A stretch of 64,000 nucleotides of DNA from Polyangia bacterium (GTDB lineage: Bacteria > Myxococcota_A > Polyangia > Nannocystales > Nannocystaceae): positions 121,541 through 185,540 of the forward strand of contig JAUHWG010000023.1 in NCBI GenBank assembly GCA_030424595.1, read 5' to 3'. Positions 50,414-61,000 of the stretch are shown here, piece by piece. Position 1 is the stretch's first letter. Each line of letters begins with the position of its first letter. The notes below the pieces were generated by a model. That model saw nothing but the letters and a program-made list of their open reading frames with translations, searched no databases and was not told the origin of the DNA. A program made the position numbers and the translations under genes.

Positions 50414-52582
50414 ATGGATGATCACGCCCAAGCGGCCCTTCAAGCGCCCCGTCCGCTGACCCCCGAGCAGATGAGCGCGTTCATCGAGCGCGGATACCTG
50501 GTGCTCCGCGGCTGCATTCCCGCCGAACCCATGCGCCGGCTGGTGGACGACACCCTGCGACACAAGCGGCCGATGCCGGCCTATCGCGGCCGAGGCGAGC
50601 GGGCAGGAGGACCCCCGATCGAGGCGCTCGATCTGACGGACCCCACGACCTGGGGCTCCCCCTCGCTCTACCTCGACACGCGACGCTCCATGGCGCTCGC
50701 CGACGCGCCGATCCTGTGGGGCGCCCTGGCCAGCCTCGTCGGCGGTGAGGATCGCCTCGCAAGCCGCTCCTTCGGCCAAAGCCTCATCCTCAACGCCGAT
50801 CACCGCCCGCCGCCCTGTCCACCCCTGACCCCCGCCTACTGCCGCGACCTCCACTGGCACATCGACGTGACGTCGCCGAGGACGACGCTCTTCGATCGAC
50901 GTGACGCCCTCGTCCTCCTCGTGCTCTGGTCGAAGGTCGAGCCCGGGGGCGGCGGTACGCTCGTCTGCCCGGACTCGCTGACCCGCGTGGTCCACCAGCT
51001 CGAGGACACGAAGGGGGGCGTCGACACGACGGATCAACGCTGGGGCGGCAAGATCATCGAGGAGTGCGCGGACATCTTCGAGTTCACCGGCGACGTCGGC
51101 GACGTCCTGATCGCGCACCCCTTCACCCTCCACGCGAGCCACTACAACTACAGCCGGGCGCTCCGGGCCGTCGAGAACCCGACCATCATGGTCCGTCGCG
51201 CGCTCGACTACGCCGACAATCCGCGCCCCTCCCCGGTGGAGTCCGCCGTGCTCCGACGCCGGCGCAGGACCGCCGTGAAGCCGCGCAGACCGGACCCTGG
51301 CGCCGGCGACATCGCTGCGTTGACGAGCCCGGCGGCGCGCGCCGAGAGCAGCCTCTACCGGCGCCTGCAACACTTCCTCCCGGTGCCTGCGAAGCCGCCG
51401 TGGTTATCCCTGGTCAACGACCAGGTGCCGCTCCACATGCGCGCCCGCAGGGTCCGCGGGATCCTCCGCCTGTGGATGGTGACCGCCGACGGGATCCAGC
51501 GGGTCGTCGACGTCGAGGCGACGAGCGCCGGGATACGCCGACGGGTCGCCAAGCGCGGGAGCCCGTGGATCCGCTCGGACCCTCAGCTCGCGGGGCGCTG
51601 GGGCCCACACCTCGTCGCGTTCTCGGAGCGTGTGGCCTGGGCGCAGCGAGCGGTGCGGGGCGAGGACATCGCCACGAAGCATCGACCGAGCACCCGCGAA
51701 GCAGCGCTCGCCTCCCTCGCTCGGTCGCTTCGCGAACGCTCGGAGCCGAGCGCCTCCGCCCTCGCGACAGCCGAGGGGGCTCTCCCTTGGCTACGGGCGT
51801 ACCTGGCGATCGCCCGCGCCGAGTGGTCGACCCTGCGGAGCCTGAGCGACGAGGCGCGAGGCGCCCTCCCCTCATGGCTCGAGACCCTCGTTCTCGCGGT
51901 GTCCGGAGACGTCCGCGGGCTGGCATCCTGGACGCACGCCGACCCGGCGGAGGGCGCCCACACCGACAGCTTGTCGGTCCTGGAGGGGCTCGCCCTCGCG
52001 GAGATCCAGTGGGTCGACCGGGCCTACGAGCGGATGCTCGCCGGACTCCGCCACCTCGCCCCCTACGAGCGCGCGCACTTCTACGTGCCCCTCGCCAAGC
52101 TGGCGGCTGCGCGCGGCGACGAGGACGAGGCGGCGCACTACCTGCTTGCGGCGCTCCAGTGTCGAGCGGACGACGAGCGCCTCCTGACGCGGATCTCCGG
52201 CGAGCTGCTCCGACTCGGGGACTTCACCCGCGCCGCCGAGCTGCTCCGCGCTCGGGCGGATCGCGAGCCCCAAAGCCCCGCGGTCTTCGAGACGCTCGCC
52301 GCCCTCGCGTCGTGGTGTGGACAGGTGGACGAGGCCAGGGCGTGGGCTGAGCGGGCGCTCCGCGACGAGCCGCCCGGGTCGGAGCCCGCCGCGTACTCGC
52401 GATCTGCGACGCGCTCTCCGGCGACGACGAGCGGGCGCTGGAGCAGCTCCTGGCCCTCGACACACCCGAGGGAGGCGACCCGGAGATCAAGACCTGGATC
52501 GCCGAGCTCCTCCTGCGCCGAGGCGATCGGACGCGGGCTGCCTCCTACCTCGGACACGCCGCGGCGCAGAGCCGGACGGTAG
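50414..52582 (+). CDS. PhyH-type Fe(II)/2-oxoglutarate dioxygenase plus TPR, N-terminal part (frameshifted)
   Basis: Phytanoyl-CoA dioxygenase-like fold in the first 250 residues: FIERGYLVLRGCIPAEPMRR, RDLHWHIDVTSPRTTL (HxD iron-binding pair), VGDVLIAHPFTLHASHYN (distal His) with an Arg in ALRAVENPTIMVRR. A helical TPR-rich region follows from about residue 430. At about 52390 the frame goes bad (Ser/Arg/Pro-rich from AAYSRSA), while the next frame takes up LAICDALSGDDERALEQLLA. So real coding in this frame ends there. The protein probably hydroxylates a small molecule or peptide, as PhyH enzymes do (family knowledge). Confidence 0.75.
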   Translation: MDDHAQAALQAPRPLTPEQMSAFIERGYLVLRGCIPAEPMRRLVDDTLRHKRPMPAYRGRGERAGGPPIEALDLTDPTTWGSPSLYLDTRRSMALADAPILWGALASLVGGEDRLASRSFGQSLILNADHRPPPCPPLTPAYCRDLHWHIDVTSPRTTLFDRRDALVLLVLWSKVEPGGGGTLVCPDSLTRVVHQLEDTKGGVDTTDQRWGGKIIEECADIFEFTGDVGDVLIAHPFTLHASHYNYSRALRAVENPTIMVRRALDYADNPRPSPVESAVLRRRRRTAVKPRRPDPGAGDIAALTSPAARAESSLYRRLQHFLPVPAKPPWLSLVNDQVPLHMRARRVRGILRLWMVTADGIQRVVDVEATSAGIRRRVAKRGSPWIRSDPQLAGRWGPHLVAFSERVAWAQRAVRGEDIATKHRPSTREAALASLARSLRERSEPSASALATAEGALPWLRAYLAIARAEWSTLRSLSDEARGALPSWLETLVLAVSGDVRGLASWTHADPAEGAHTDSLSVLEGLALAEIQWVDRAYERMLAGLRHLAPYERAHFYVPLAKLAAARGDEDEAAHYLLAALQCRADDERLLTRISGELLRLGDFTRAAELLRARADREPQSPAVFETLAALASWCGQVDEARAWAERALRDEPPGSEPAAYSRSATRSPATTSGRWSSSWPSTHPREATRRSRPGSPSSSCAEAIGRGLPPTSDTPRRRAGR

Positions 52583-52689
52583 CCCACGCGCTGCTCCAGC
52601 TCCTCGTCGACGGAGCGCTCGTCCACCCCGACAAGGTCGCCTACGCCGAGAGCCTCGGGCTGCGCCCGCCGACCTCGGCCGAACACCTC

Positions 52690-53574
52690 GTGGCGATGAT
52701 CCACGCGCAGCTGCGGAGGCTGCACGGCAACCGCACGACGACGCTCACCCGCATGCCCTCCGCTGAGGCCGGGCGCCCCGAGCAGCTCTCCCGGGTCCGC
52801 GCGGGCGATGAGAATGTCCGCAAGGTCAGCCGGGACGCGGCCGCCGACCTCCTCAAGTCCGTCCGCTACCGCGAACCCGAGCGCCTCCACCGGGACTTCG
52901 CCGCGCTCACCGAACGCTTCCCGGAGTCGCCTCACCCGTGGTGCTACTGGGGCGAGCTGCGGCTGTGGTTTGGGGAGCTCACCGAGGCCGACGCGTGCTT
53001 CCGCCACCCTATCGCCGAGGACGCGCGCTGGGCCTTTGTCGGACGAGCCGCGGTCCATCTCCAGCGCGGCGAGTTCGCCCAGGCCCACGCGGAGCTCGAG
53101 GCCGTCGGTAGGGAGTACCGCCCGCTCCCGGGGGCCACGACGCATGTCTACGCGGGCGAGCTCTACCGCCAACAGGGAGAGCCGACGCGGGCCCTCCAGG
53201 AGCTCACCACGGCCATTGACGCCAAGCCTGGACGCCTGGGCGCGCGGATCAACCGGGTCCTCTGCATGGTGACCCTCGGCCGGGAGCAGGAGGCGCGCTC
53301 AGAGGCGCACAAGCTCCAGGAGCGCTTCCCGTGGATCTTCTGGGAGGCCGCCCGGACGCTCGGCCTCCCATGGCCGGCGCCCGCCGACCAGCTCGTCGCC
53401 CTCATGGACGCCACCCTGCGCTTGATGCGAGGCAACCGCTCCTCGCACACGCACACCTACTTCGACGCGCGGGGACGGCTGCGCACCCTCGGAGACGCCC
53501 ACGCGTGGGCGAAGTTCGCCGACGAGCACCGGACCCTCGTCGAGCGCGAGCTCGAGCGACGGCTCTTGACGTGA
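52690..53574 (+). CDS. PhyH-TPR protein, C-terminal part (frameshifted)
   Basis: The frame is coherent from about 52390 on: LAICDALSGDDERALEQL, then TPR-like helices (AASYLGHAAAQSRTVAHAL), then MIHAQLRRLHGNRTTTLTRM and FPWIFWEAARTLGLPWPAPA. The apparent ATG at 52690 is internal; the open frame starts at 52390. Joined to the previous entry it makes one protein of about 1050 residues. A one-base deletion in GGAGCCCGCC near 52380 would explain the break. Confidence 0.6.
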   Translation: MAMIHAQLRRLHGNRTTTLTRMPSAEAGRPEQLSRVRAGDENVRKVSRDAAADLLKSVRYREPERLHRDFAALTERFPESPHPWCYWGELRLWFGELTEADACFRHPIAEDARWAFVGRAAVHLQRGEFAQAHAELEAVGREYRPLPGATTHVYAGELYRQQGEPTRALQELTTAIDAKPGRLGARINRVLCMVTLGREQEARSEAHKLQERFPWIFWEAARTLGLPWPAPADQLVALMDATLRLMRGNRSSHTHTYFDARGRLRTLGDAHAWAKFADEHRTLVERELERRLLT

Positions 53575-53576
53575 GC

Positions 53577-53660
53577 GCCGCTCTCCAAGCCGGAGCGTGC
53601 GACCGGCTCGCGCTGACGCAGGCGAGCAGCGTCGCCTTGGAGGAGGTCATCGCGTGCTCG
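53577..53660 (+). pseudogene. Fragment duplicating the 49745 gene
   Basis: Reads LQAGACDRLALTQASSVALE, nearly the same as VQTGVCDYLALMQPSSVALD of the gene at 49745, with DNA identity over about 50 bp (GCGAGCAGCGTCGCCTTGGA). It begins 2 nt after the PhyH-TPR stop, in a different frame. Confidence 0.6.
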
Positions 53661-53878
53661 TCGTTCGATCGCATGAAGCGCCTGACTCAGCGGCGCTATG
53701 TGTGTCCAAATCGGCTGCAGCGCCGCTCTTGACGAGCCTGTGGCGCCCGCCCTACCTGCCTCTCCAGCGTCGGCCTTCGCCGCTCAGTCGCAGGTTGCTC
53801 CAGTTGAGCGGGCGCACAGCGGCGAGGAGGAGGCACGTCAGCCTCGACATTCTCCCGTTGTCACGAGACGCTGAGACA

Positions 53879-55525
53879 ATGCGGACTACGATCCCCGCCG
53901 CTCTCGTCCTCGCGCTATCAGCCTGCAACCCGGTCGTCGTCAAGCCGGCTGAAGATGGCCCCCCATGCGGCCGTGGCCTCCGCTGCTCGTATAAGTCGAC
54001 GCACGTTCAATCGGTCGCGGCCGTCGTTCTTCTTTTTGTCATCGACAACTCGGGGTCCATGGCAGCTTCCCAGGCGAAGCTCGCGGCGAGCGTCGACGTG
54101 CTCCTGGATCAGCTGCAGGACAGCCACCTCGAGCTCGACCTGAGGGTCGCCTTCACGACCACAGACCAGGGCAACCCGCTCTGCCCCGGCACCGAGCCCG
54201 AGGGCGGCGACCTCGTCCTCTCGAGCTGCCTCGATCGGGTGGAGGCGGGCGAGTTTATCTTTGACGGGGTCGACCCCCCGCTCGACGGGACCTTCGCATG
54301 TACAGACTCGTGCTCGCTCAGCGACGCCGCGCTCGCGATCCTGCCGACCACAACGCCAGGGGATCAGGAGCCGAAGCCGCGATCATGGATCGAGCTCGCG
54401 GCCGGAGCGACGAACCTGCCCGCGGGGGTCGAGCTTGCGGAGGCGCTCGCCTGCTTCGCGCCCCAGGGCATCGCCGGCTGCGGGTTCGAGTCCCAGCTCG
54501 AGAGCATGTACCGGGCGCTGCTCGAGAGCGATGACCCCGAGCATTCGAACGGCGGGTTTCTCCGCCCGTGGGCGACCCTCGCGATCGTGTTCCTCACGGA
54601 CGAGGTCGACTGCTCGTCGAACCCGGCGCATGAGGCCGTCTTTCTCACAGAGAAGGCCCTTTGGAGCGACCCCGAGGCGGCCGCCCCCACCTCGGCGCTG
54701 TGTTGGCGGGCGGGGGTCGAGTGTCTCGGAGATCCGGCGGGCTACGACAGCTGTGCGGCGGTCAATGTCGGCGTCGACGGGAGCGTCGGCGTCGACAGCG
54801 AAGAGGCCGTCCTCTACCCCGCGGCCCGCTATATCGAGGGACTACAGCTCCTCGAAGAGGAGCGCAGACAGTACGACGCTGGGGCTGAGGTGCTCGTCGC
54901 CGTGATCGGCGGCGTGCCTCAGGACTACGCGGGCGACGAGCTCACCTACAGCGCCGCGGGCGAGCAAGCGCACCTCGACGAATTCGGCGTCGACCCGGGG
55001 TGCGTCGATCCGGACGGGGGTGCAGCGCTCGCACCGGTGCGCCTGCACGAGTTCGCGGAGGCCCAACGTGTCGGCGAGCGGAGCAATCTGTTCTCGAGCT
55101 GCGCCCCAGACTACGCCCCCGCGCTGGCCGCGATCGGCGATCTCGTCAAGGAGCAGATGAGGCCCGCATGCATGCCTGAGTGCGTCCAAGATGTCGATAC
55201 GACGACCGAGATCGTCGATATCGACTGCTCGCTCCGAGAGGAGAACATCGCCACTGGTGAGGTCCGAGAGATTCCCCGCTGTGAGGGGGAGGGAGAGTCA
55301 CGGATGCCCCCCGAGGACGAGGCGAGCTGCTGGTACCCGCTCGTCGATCCCGGGGGGCAGACCCCGAGCACCGCCGATGACATGTCGGCGTATTGTGTCG
55401 AGGAGGGTTGGAACCTCGAATTCGGCTTCGTCCGAACCGGACCCACCGTGCAGTTCGCGACGACGACCGTGGACTGCAAGCTCTCCGATCTGCCCGCGGT
55501 CGATTGCCCCGACCTGGGCGGGTAG
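53879..55525 (+). CDS. vWA domain lipoprotein
   Basis: 548 residues from ATG 53879 (MRTTIPAALVLALSACNPVV; lipobox LSAC). A von Willebrand factor A domain starts at VVLLFVIDNSGSMAASQAKL, with MIDAS motif DxSxS (DNSGSM) and later Thr and Asp positions (FTTTDQG, VFLTDEVDCSS). Several Cys pairs and a second half without known motifs. Metal-dependent protein binding on the cell surface is the expected role. Upstream in-frame extension lacks a signal peptide and is rejected. Confidence 0.85.
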   Translation: MRTTIPAALVLALSACNPVVVKPAEDGPPCGRGLRCSYKSTHVQSVAAVVLLFVIDNSGSMAASQAKLAASVDVLLDQLQDSHLELDLRVAFTTTDQGNPLCPGTEPEGGDLVLSSCLDRVEAGEFIFDGVDPPLDGTFACTDSCSLSDAALAILPTTTPGDQEPKPRSWIELAAGATNLPAGVELAEALACFAPQGIAGCGFESQLESMYRALLESDDPEHSNGGFLRPWATLAIVFLTDEVDCSSNPAHEAVFLTEKALWSDPEAAAPTSALCWRAGVECLGDPAGYDSCAAVNVGVDGSVGVDSEEAVLYPAARYIEGLQLLEEERRQYDAGAEVLVAVIGGVPQDYAGDELTYSAAGEQAHLDEFGVDPGCVDPDGGAALAPVRLHEFAEAQRVGERSNLFSSCAPDYAPALAAIGDLVKEQMRPACMPECVQDVDTTTEIVDIDCSLREENIATGEVREIPRCEGEGESRMPPEDEASCWYPLVDPGGQTPSTADDMSAYCVEEGWNLEFGFVRTGPTVQFATTTVDCKLSDLPAVDCPDLGG

Positions 55526-55671
55526 CCCCCAAAGCCCCCCGTCGATCACGGCGCTCACCGAGAGCTCGCGCGTTCCACATCCAAGTCGCCCCTCGCCGCG
55601 TCGCGGGGCATGCTCCCGCGACCCTTCACGCGTCCGTCGGCGGGCCCCATAGCAGATAAGAGAGGGCTCGC

Positions 55672-56742
55672 TCAGCGCGCGCCGACGAGCCGGAGGAACG
55701 CCTCCCCGGTGATCCAGTCGATCCGTCGCCCGCCCTCACGCTCGGCCGCCGCCGCGAGGAGCTTGCGACCGCCCGCGTCGCCCGCAGACCAGCGGCTCGA
55801 CTCGCCGACGACCAGGAGATCGGTCTCGGCGTTGACGGTGCGGACGACGGTCGCCCCGGCCGTGCGCGCCAGGTCAGCCGCCTCGGCGCGGGTGATCGCC
55901 AGGCGTCCGGTGAACACGAGCGTCCGTCCGGCGAGGCTCCGCGGGCGCGCCGGACCCGGAGGGGGAGCGGCGGCCTTGAGCGCCTCGGCCATCGCCCGCG
56001 CGCTCTCAAAACGGTGCGCTCGATCGCCGATCGCACGGGCGATGACGGCCCGGGTCGGGCTCGACGAGGCGATGGTCCGTACGTCCCCGGCGCGGATCGC
56101 CTCGACCTCGCCGGTGAGGAGGACCGCGAGCACCTGCGCGACCTGCCAGAGATCCTCGCGGACGTCCCAGCGCGCCCGCTGCTCGTCGCGGATCGCCCGG
56201 TCGACGAACCACGGCGCGAACGCGTCGGCCGTGACCCCCTTCGGTGGCCCGTGGGTGGCGATGCCGAAGTCCGCGAGCTTGAGCGAGCGCTTGGGGCCGC
56301 AGACGAACACGTTGTAGGGCGTGATGTCGCGGTGGAGCGCACCGCAGGCGTGAAGCCTATCGATCGCCCCGAGGAGCTTGCCGATCTCGGCGACCGCGCG
56401 GGCCTCGGGCCACGGCCCCCCCTGCTTAACCACGTCGGCGGCGGTCCCGTGCTCGGCGAGTTCCATCACGACCGCGTACTCGACCCGGCTCCCGCTGAGC
56501 ACGGGGAACGCCTCGTGGACCGTGACCACCCGCGGGTGATCGCCGAGGAGCTTGGCCATGTACGCCTCACGCAGCCAGCTCTCCTGGTCGCGGGTCAGCT
56601 TGAGGCAGAGCTCCCCCTTGATCGCCGCCGTCGTGCAGCGCCACACCGACCCGAAGCCGCCCTTGCCGAGGAGCTCGCCGAGTCGGTAGACCCTCCGGCT
56701 CTCGGGGCTCCGCATCTTCTTGACCTCGGCCTGCTTTGCCAT
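55672..56742 (-). CDS. Ser/Thr protein kinase fused to a BRCT domain
   Basis: 356 residues from ATG 56742. Kinase: GKGGFGSVWRCT, LCLKLT, ALHRDITPYNVFV, LKLADFGIATHG; it lacks the usual APE region in clear form. After a short Pro-rich linker the C-terminal 80 residues are a BRCT domain: LAGRTLVFTGRLAITRAEAA, AGATVVRTVNAETDLLVVG and WITGEAFLRLVG. BRCT domains bind phosphopeptides or DNA ends and in bacteria are known mostly from LigA, so the pair suggests a kinase that recognises phosphorylated or DNA-damage-related partners (inference). Stands alone. Confidence 0.88.
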   Translation of the reverse strand: MAKQAEVKKMRSPESRRVYRLGELLGKGGFGSVWRCTTAAIKGELCLKLTRDQESWLREAYMAKLLGDHPRVVTVHEAFPVLSGSRVEYAVVMELAEHGTAADVVKQGGPWPEARAVAEIGKLLGAIDRLHACGALHRDITPYNVFVCGPKRSLKLADFGIATHGPPKGVTADAFAPWFVDRAIRDEQRARWDVREDLWQVAQVLAVLLTGEVEAIRAGDVRTIASSSPTRAVIARAIGDRAHRFESARAMAEALKAAAPPPGPARPRSLAGRTLVFTGRLAITRAEAADLARTAGATVVRTVNAETDLLVVGESSRWSAGDAGGRKLLAAAAEREGGRRIDWITGEAFLRLVGAR

Positions 56743-56961
56743 GGAGCGCTGAGGGTATCGCATCCGGCGGACGACCGGGACGCCGCTCGCTGGCCCCAAG
56801 AGCACGTTCTCCGACGAGCGGAGGGCGTCCGAGCTGGGCGAGCCGCGGACTCGCTCGTTCACGCCCTGGAAAGACCCGGCACCGCGGAAGCTCGCGACAG
56901 GCCGAGAGGGCACGACCGCGGCAAAGCCCCGCGCGCTCCCCACTTGCCATTGCCCTCGCCC

Positions 56962-58068
56962 CTAGAAGGGAAACGACGGCAGCGTGGAGTCGGGCAGACG
57001 CTTGAGCGTGGCGACGACAGGCGGAGCGTCGCTCGCGTAGGAGTGCAGCATCAGCGAGTAGATGCCTCTCTCTAGGGGGATGCGGCTCTCTTCCCGGCCG
57101 CCGTTGAGGGTCGGTTCGCTCCAGGGGCAGCCCCCGCAGCGCCTTAGAACCCCCCGGACCTGCTGGTCGCTGAGCACCCGAAAGTCGTAGATCCCCGCCT
57201 CTTCGACCCGCAGCGTGATCGCGACAGCCGCCTTGTCGTCGCTATCGCTCAAGCCGCCGATCACATCATCGTCTGCACAGTCGATGACCCGGGCATAACC
57301 CCACAGGTCATCGCTGAGCCACGGGACCTCGGGCCCGGCGCAAGAGGGGGGCATCGGGATCCGCGGCCGTTCGTCGTCGCAGGTGTCGTCGGCGAGATAG
57401 TCCGCGATCACCTCGTCGAGGTCGAGGCCGTAGACCCTGGCGAAACGTCGGCGAAACTTGCCCCCGGTCGAGAGGAAGCGCAGGTCTCGGTTCAGCTCCC
57501 AGAACGGCTCTGGGCCGAAGCGCGAGAGGAGATAGCTGACAAAAGAGCCGGCGATCCCGTAGTGGATCTTGCCATATCGAGCGCCCAGCAGGGGCCCAGG
57601 ATCGACGTGATCAAACACGTGCGAGCTCCGTATGTGGCGCATCGACCCCTTGTCCTGGAAGGCCGTGGCGAGCCCCTCGGTGAGGAAGGTGATCGCGTTG
57701 ATCTGCTCTTGATGACTGATCAGGTGGACCACCTCGTGAAAGGCGTCGGGGACCTGCGAATAGCTCTCGTCGTTGAAGGCCCACGCCGGCTCATCGTCGA
57801 TAAAGACCCCGGAGGCCGCGAGGTACTCCTCTTCTCCGAGCCAGGTGTAGGTCATCGGCCCAAAGTCCGCGGTGTCGAGCCCGAGCTGCTCGGCGACGAA
57901 CTCGACCCCTCGGTTGAAGTGCTCAGTCGTCCCGCCGCAGAGCATGAAGTCCGCCGCGTAGTGGAGGTCGATGTGTTCGCCCTCCTCGACGATCACTTCG
58001 GGATCCGAACAGGCGAAGGCGGAGGCGAGGCCGCAGATCAGGGCCCCCGCGAGACGGTCGTTGCTCAT
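56962..58068 (-). CDS. Lipoprotein with gluzincin-type HEXXH metallopeptidase motif
   Basis: 368 residues from ATG 58068 (LICGLASAFAC lipobox). AFHEVVHLISHQEQ contains HEXXH, and FLTEGLATAF supplies the downstream Glu about 20 residues later, a gluzincin arrangement (peptidase MA clan). The rest is beta-rich with Cys pairs. It is coupled to the upstream FG-GAP lipoprotein through an ATGA overlap, so the two probably work together at the cell surface. Proteolysis is likely but unproven; some such proteins are only structural. Confidence 0.78.
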   Translation of the reverse strand: MSNDRLAGALICGLASAFACSDPEVIVEEGEHIDLHYAADFMLCGGTTEHFNRGVEFVAEQLGLDTADFGPMTYTWLGEEEYLAASGVFIDDEPAWAFNDESYSQVPDAFHEVVHLISHQEQINAITFLTEGLATAFQDKGSMRHIRSSHVFDHVDPGPLLGARYGKIHYGIAGSFVSYLLSRFGPEPFWELNRDLRFLSTGGKFRRRFARVYGLDLDEVIADYLADDTCDDERPRIPMPPSCAGPEVPWLSDDLWGYARVIDCADDDVIGGLSDSDDKAAVAITLRVEEAGIYDFRVLSDQQVRGVLRRCGGCPWSEPTLNGGREESRIPLERGIYSLMLHSYASDAPPVVATLKRLPDSTLPSFPF

Positions 58069-61000
58069 CTTGACACCTCGCTCAACCAAACGCCGACGCT
58101 TAGGTCCCTTGCGCTGACAATGTCGATAATCCCGTCGTCGTTCACGTCGGCGCAGCGCAGACTCTGACCAACGCTCCCACGGCTGCGGAGCTCCTCCGCG
58201 AGGACGTAGGAGCCCCCCCGTGCGAGCCAGAGCCGAGAGACGCCGTAGAGATCGGAGGCGGTGACGAGGTCCCTGCGGCCGTCGCCGTCGCAGTCGTCGA
58301 CCGCGTAGACGGTCGAGAATCGAGAGTCGGCGATCCGCGCGGCGCGGCCCAGCGCTCGGTCGACGACAGGCACCCGCAGGAGCACACCGTCCTGCACCGC
58401 GACGAGCTCTTCGACCTCGGTGATCCAGGCGGCGCTGTGGGGCAGATGCTCCGGTCGCCAGCGACGCTCGTCATCGTTCCAGAGGAGGAGGGTTCGCCCT
58501 GGGCCCGCTGAGAGCAGTAGCTCCTTGAGGCCGTCTCCGTCGAGATCGGCGCCCTGGAGGCGGATGACCGAGAGCATGAGCACGCGCGGATCCGTGAGCG
58601 AGCTGCTCGCCGCGGTCGCGGTCACCGAGCGGTCGAAGAGGAGCGCGCCCTCGGGGTCGACCCGCCCGTAGATCGCATGGACGCTGAGCAGTCCCTCGGC
58701 CGCCGCCGCGACCGCGAGGTCGATCGTCCCGTCGCCGTCGAGGTCCTCTGCGCTGAGGGCGAGCGCGTAGCCCGTGCTCGTCCCGTCGATCGTGTCGCGG
58801 CGCTGCCATCCCCCCTCGCTCCAGTCGAGGACGTGGATGGCGTAGGTGTTCTCGTCGCTGACGAGGACCATGAGCTCGACGTCTCCGTCGCCGTCGAGGT
58901 CGACGCTGATCAGATCGCGAAGGAGCCCGACGTCGAGCAGCTCCGTGGTCGCCCTCGCGAACTCTCCCTGATCCCCCCAGGCCGTGGTCAGCTGCCCGTG
59001 GGCGCCGATCATCACGTCATCGAGACCATCGCCGTTGGCGTCGCCGTGGGCGGCGTGGACCAGCCCGTTGCTCGTGTACTCGGAGATGAACCCCGGGCCC
59101 GGGAGGGGTCGATAGCCCTGGGGGCTGGGCAGGCTGACGTCGCGGGACTCGACCACCTGCGTCGTATCCGCGGTCATCGCCAGGATGTCGAGGCGACCGT
59201 CACCGTCGACGTCGCTCGCGGCCTCGTCGGGGAAGCCCGCGAGGAGGAGGTTTCCGAGCTCGTCGCCGAGGCCCTCAGGGCCCCTGTAGATCACGCCAAG
59301 CCCCTCGTACCGCCATAGGCCGACGTCGAGATCTCCGTCGCCGTCGAGGTCGCCGAAGAAGCTTCGGTGCTGGCCTAGGTCCGCCCTGTAGTCGGCGCTC
59401 TCGAGCACCTGTGGCGCTCCATCGAGGCCGCCGACGATGACGAGCGTCGAGACATCCACGGCCCTGTCGTGTTGGCTGAGGAGCACCTCGGCGGAGCCAT
59501 CGTCGTCGACGTCGCCGAGGGCCAGGTGGGTCCCCACGACCGCGTCCTCACCAGCGCCTAGCCCGAGCTGCGCCGCGGTGTAGCGCGGACCCTCGACCAG
59601 GCCAGCGCCGTAGTAGACCTCGATCTGGGGGTCGACGTCGCCTGTTCGGAGGACAAGATCGCCCTCCATGTCGCCGTCGACGTCGCCGACCGCGGCGCTC
59701 CACACCGTCCTCTCTGCGGCGAGCGGGCTACGGAGGCTGAGCTCCCCAGCCTCGTCGACCTCGACTAGCGCGGCACCGTTCTCAACGAGCCCCTGAGGCA
59801 GGACCGCGAGGGCCCCTGTCGCCGTGCCCAAGAGGGCGGGCTTTGCAGCGATCGAGGCGGTGAGCTCGAGGTGTGGGCCGAGCTCAAAGGTCCCGTCGCC
59901 GAGACCCAGGCCGACCTCGATCCAGACCTCGCCACGGTTCTCAGGGTCGACCTCGCCGATCGCGAAGAGGTCGAGCTCACCGTCGGCGTTAAGATCCGCG
60001 AGCTCGAGGAGGAGCGGACACCCGCTCAGGCGGGAGGCGCCCGGCGTCGCTCCAATCGGCGCGGTCTCCTCGCCAAGCCCGTCGGCTCCGCCCCAGCGGA
60101 CGGAGAGGAGGCAATCGTCGGCCGAGGGACCCGCGGTCAGGAGGTCTCCGTAGCCATCACCGTCGATGTCGGCGGCCGCGAGGGCGCTGCCTCCGGGCAC
60201 GGAGTCGACGACCAAGGGGCTCGGCGCGCCGACAACCTCGTACACGTAGAGAGCCCCGCGAAGGCCGACAAAGCCGGGGCCTAGGACCCGCGCGTCGCCG
60301 TAGGCGCGGAGGTCCGCGGTGCCGACTCGCTCCGCATCTCCGTCGCTGACCGTCACGTCCATCAACGACGAGGGGCTCGCGACCGCGAAGAGGTCCGAGC
60401 CCTCCGTGGGGAAGGCGATGACCCCACGCCCAGGCGCCAGCGGCGTGCCGTGCTCCATCTCCCAGGGCGGGTGAAAGCCGCCGCTCCCGTCTCCCTCGAT
60501 GATCCACAGCGAAGCGCTGAGCCGCGAGCGGACGACGATGTCGAGGGCGCCATCGCTGTTGATATCGGCGATGTCGAGGTCCTCTGGCGCCTGCCCCAGC
60601 GGGATCGAGGCCAGGGGGGAGAGCCCGCCCGCACCATCGCCGCGCAGGAGCTCTAGAGCGCGCCCCTCGAAGTCGAGGACGGCGACGTCGATCGCTCCGT
60701 CGCCGTCCAGCTGCGCCGCCCGGATCGCCACTGGGGTGAGGCCAGCCGGGACCTCGCGCTCGACGAGATCGCTGTCGATGACGCGAAGGCCGCCGCGATG
60801 ACCGACGAGGAGCTCCGCGGACCCGTCCCCGTTGAGATCGGCGGTGGCCAGCGCGGTAGGATCGACGTCGAGCCCCACGGGATCGCCCTTGATGAGCACA
60901 CCGCCCTCGTTGTGGAGCGGGATGAGCCGCGGCGGGGCATCGGCCGAGACGATGACGTCGATCGCACCGTCGCCGTCGATATCACCCGCAGCGAGGTGGA

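Noticed and set aside
52690..53574. Independent gene starting at 52690
   Set aside because: The reading frame is open and coherent upstream to about 52390 and continues the PhyH-TPR protein, so the ATG is internal.
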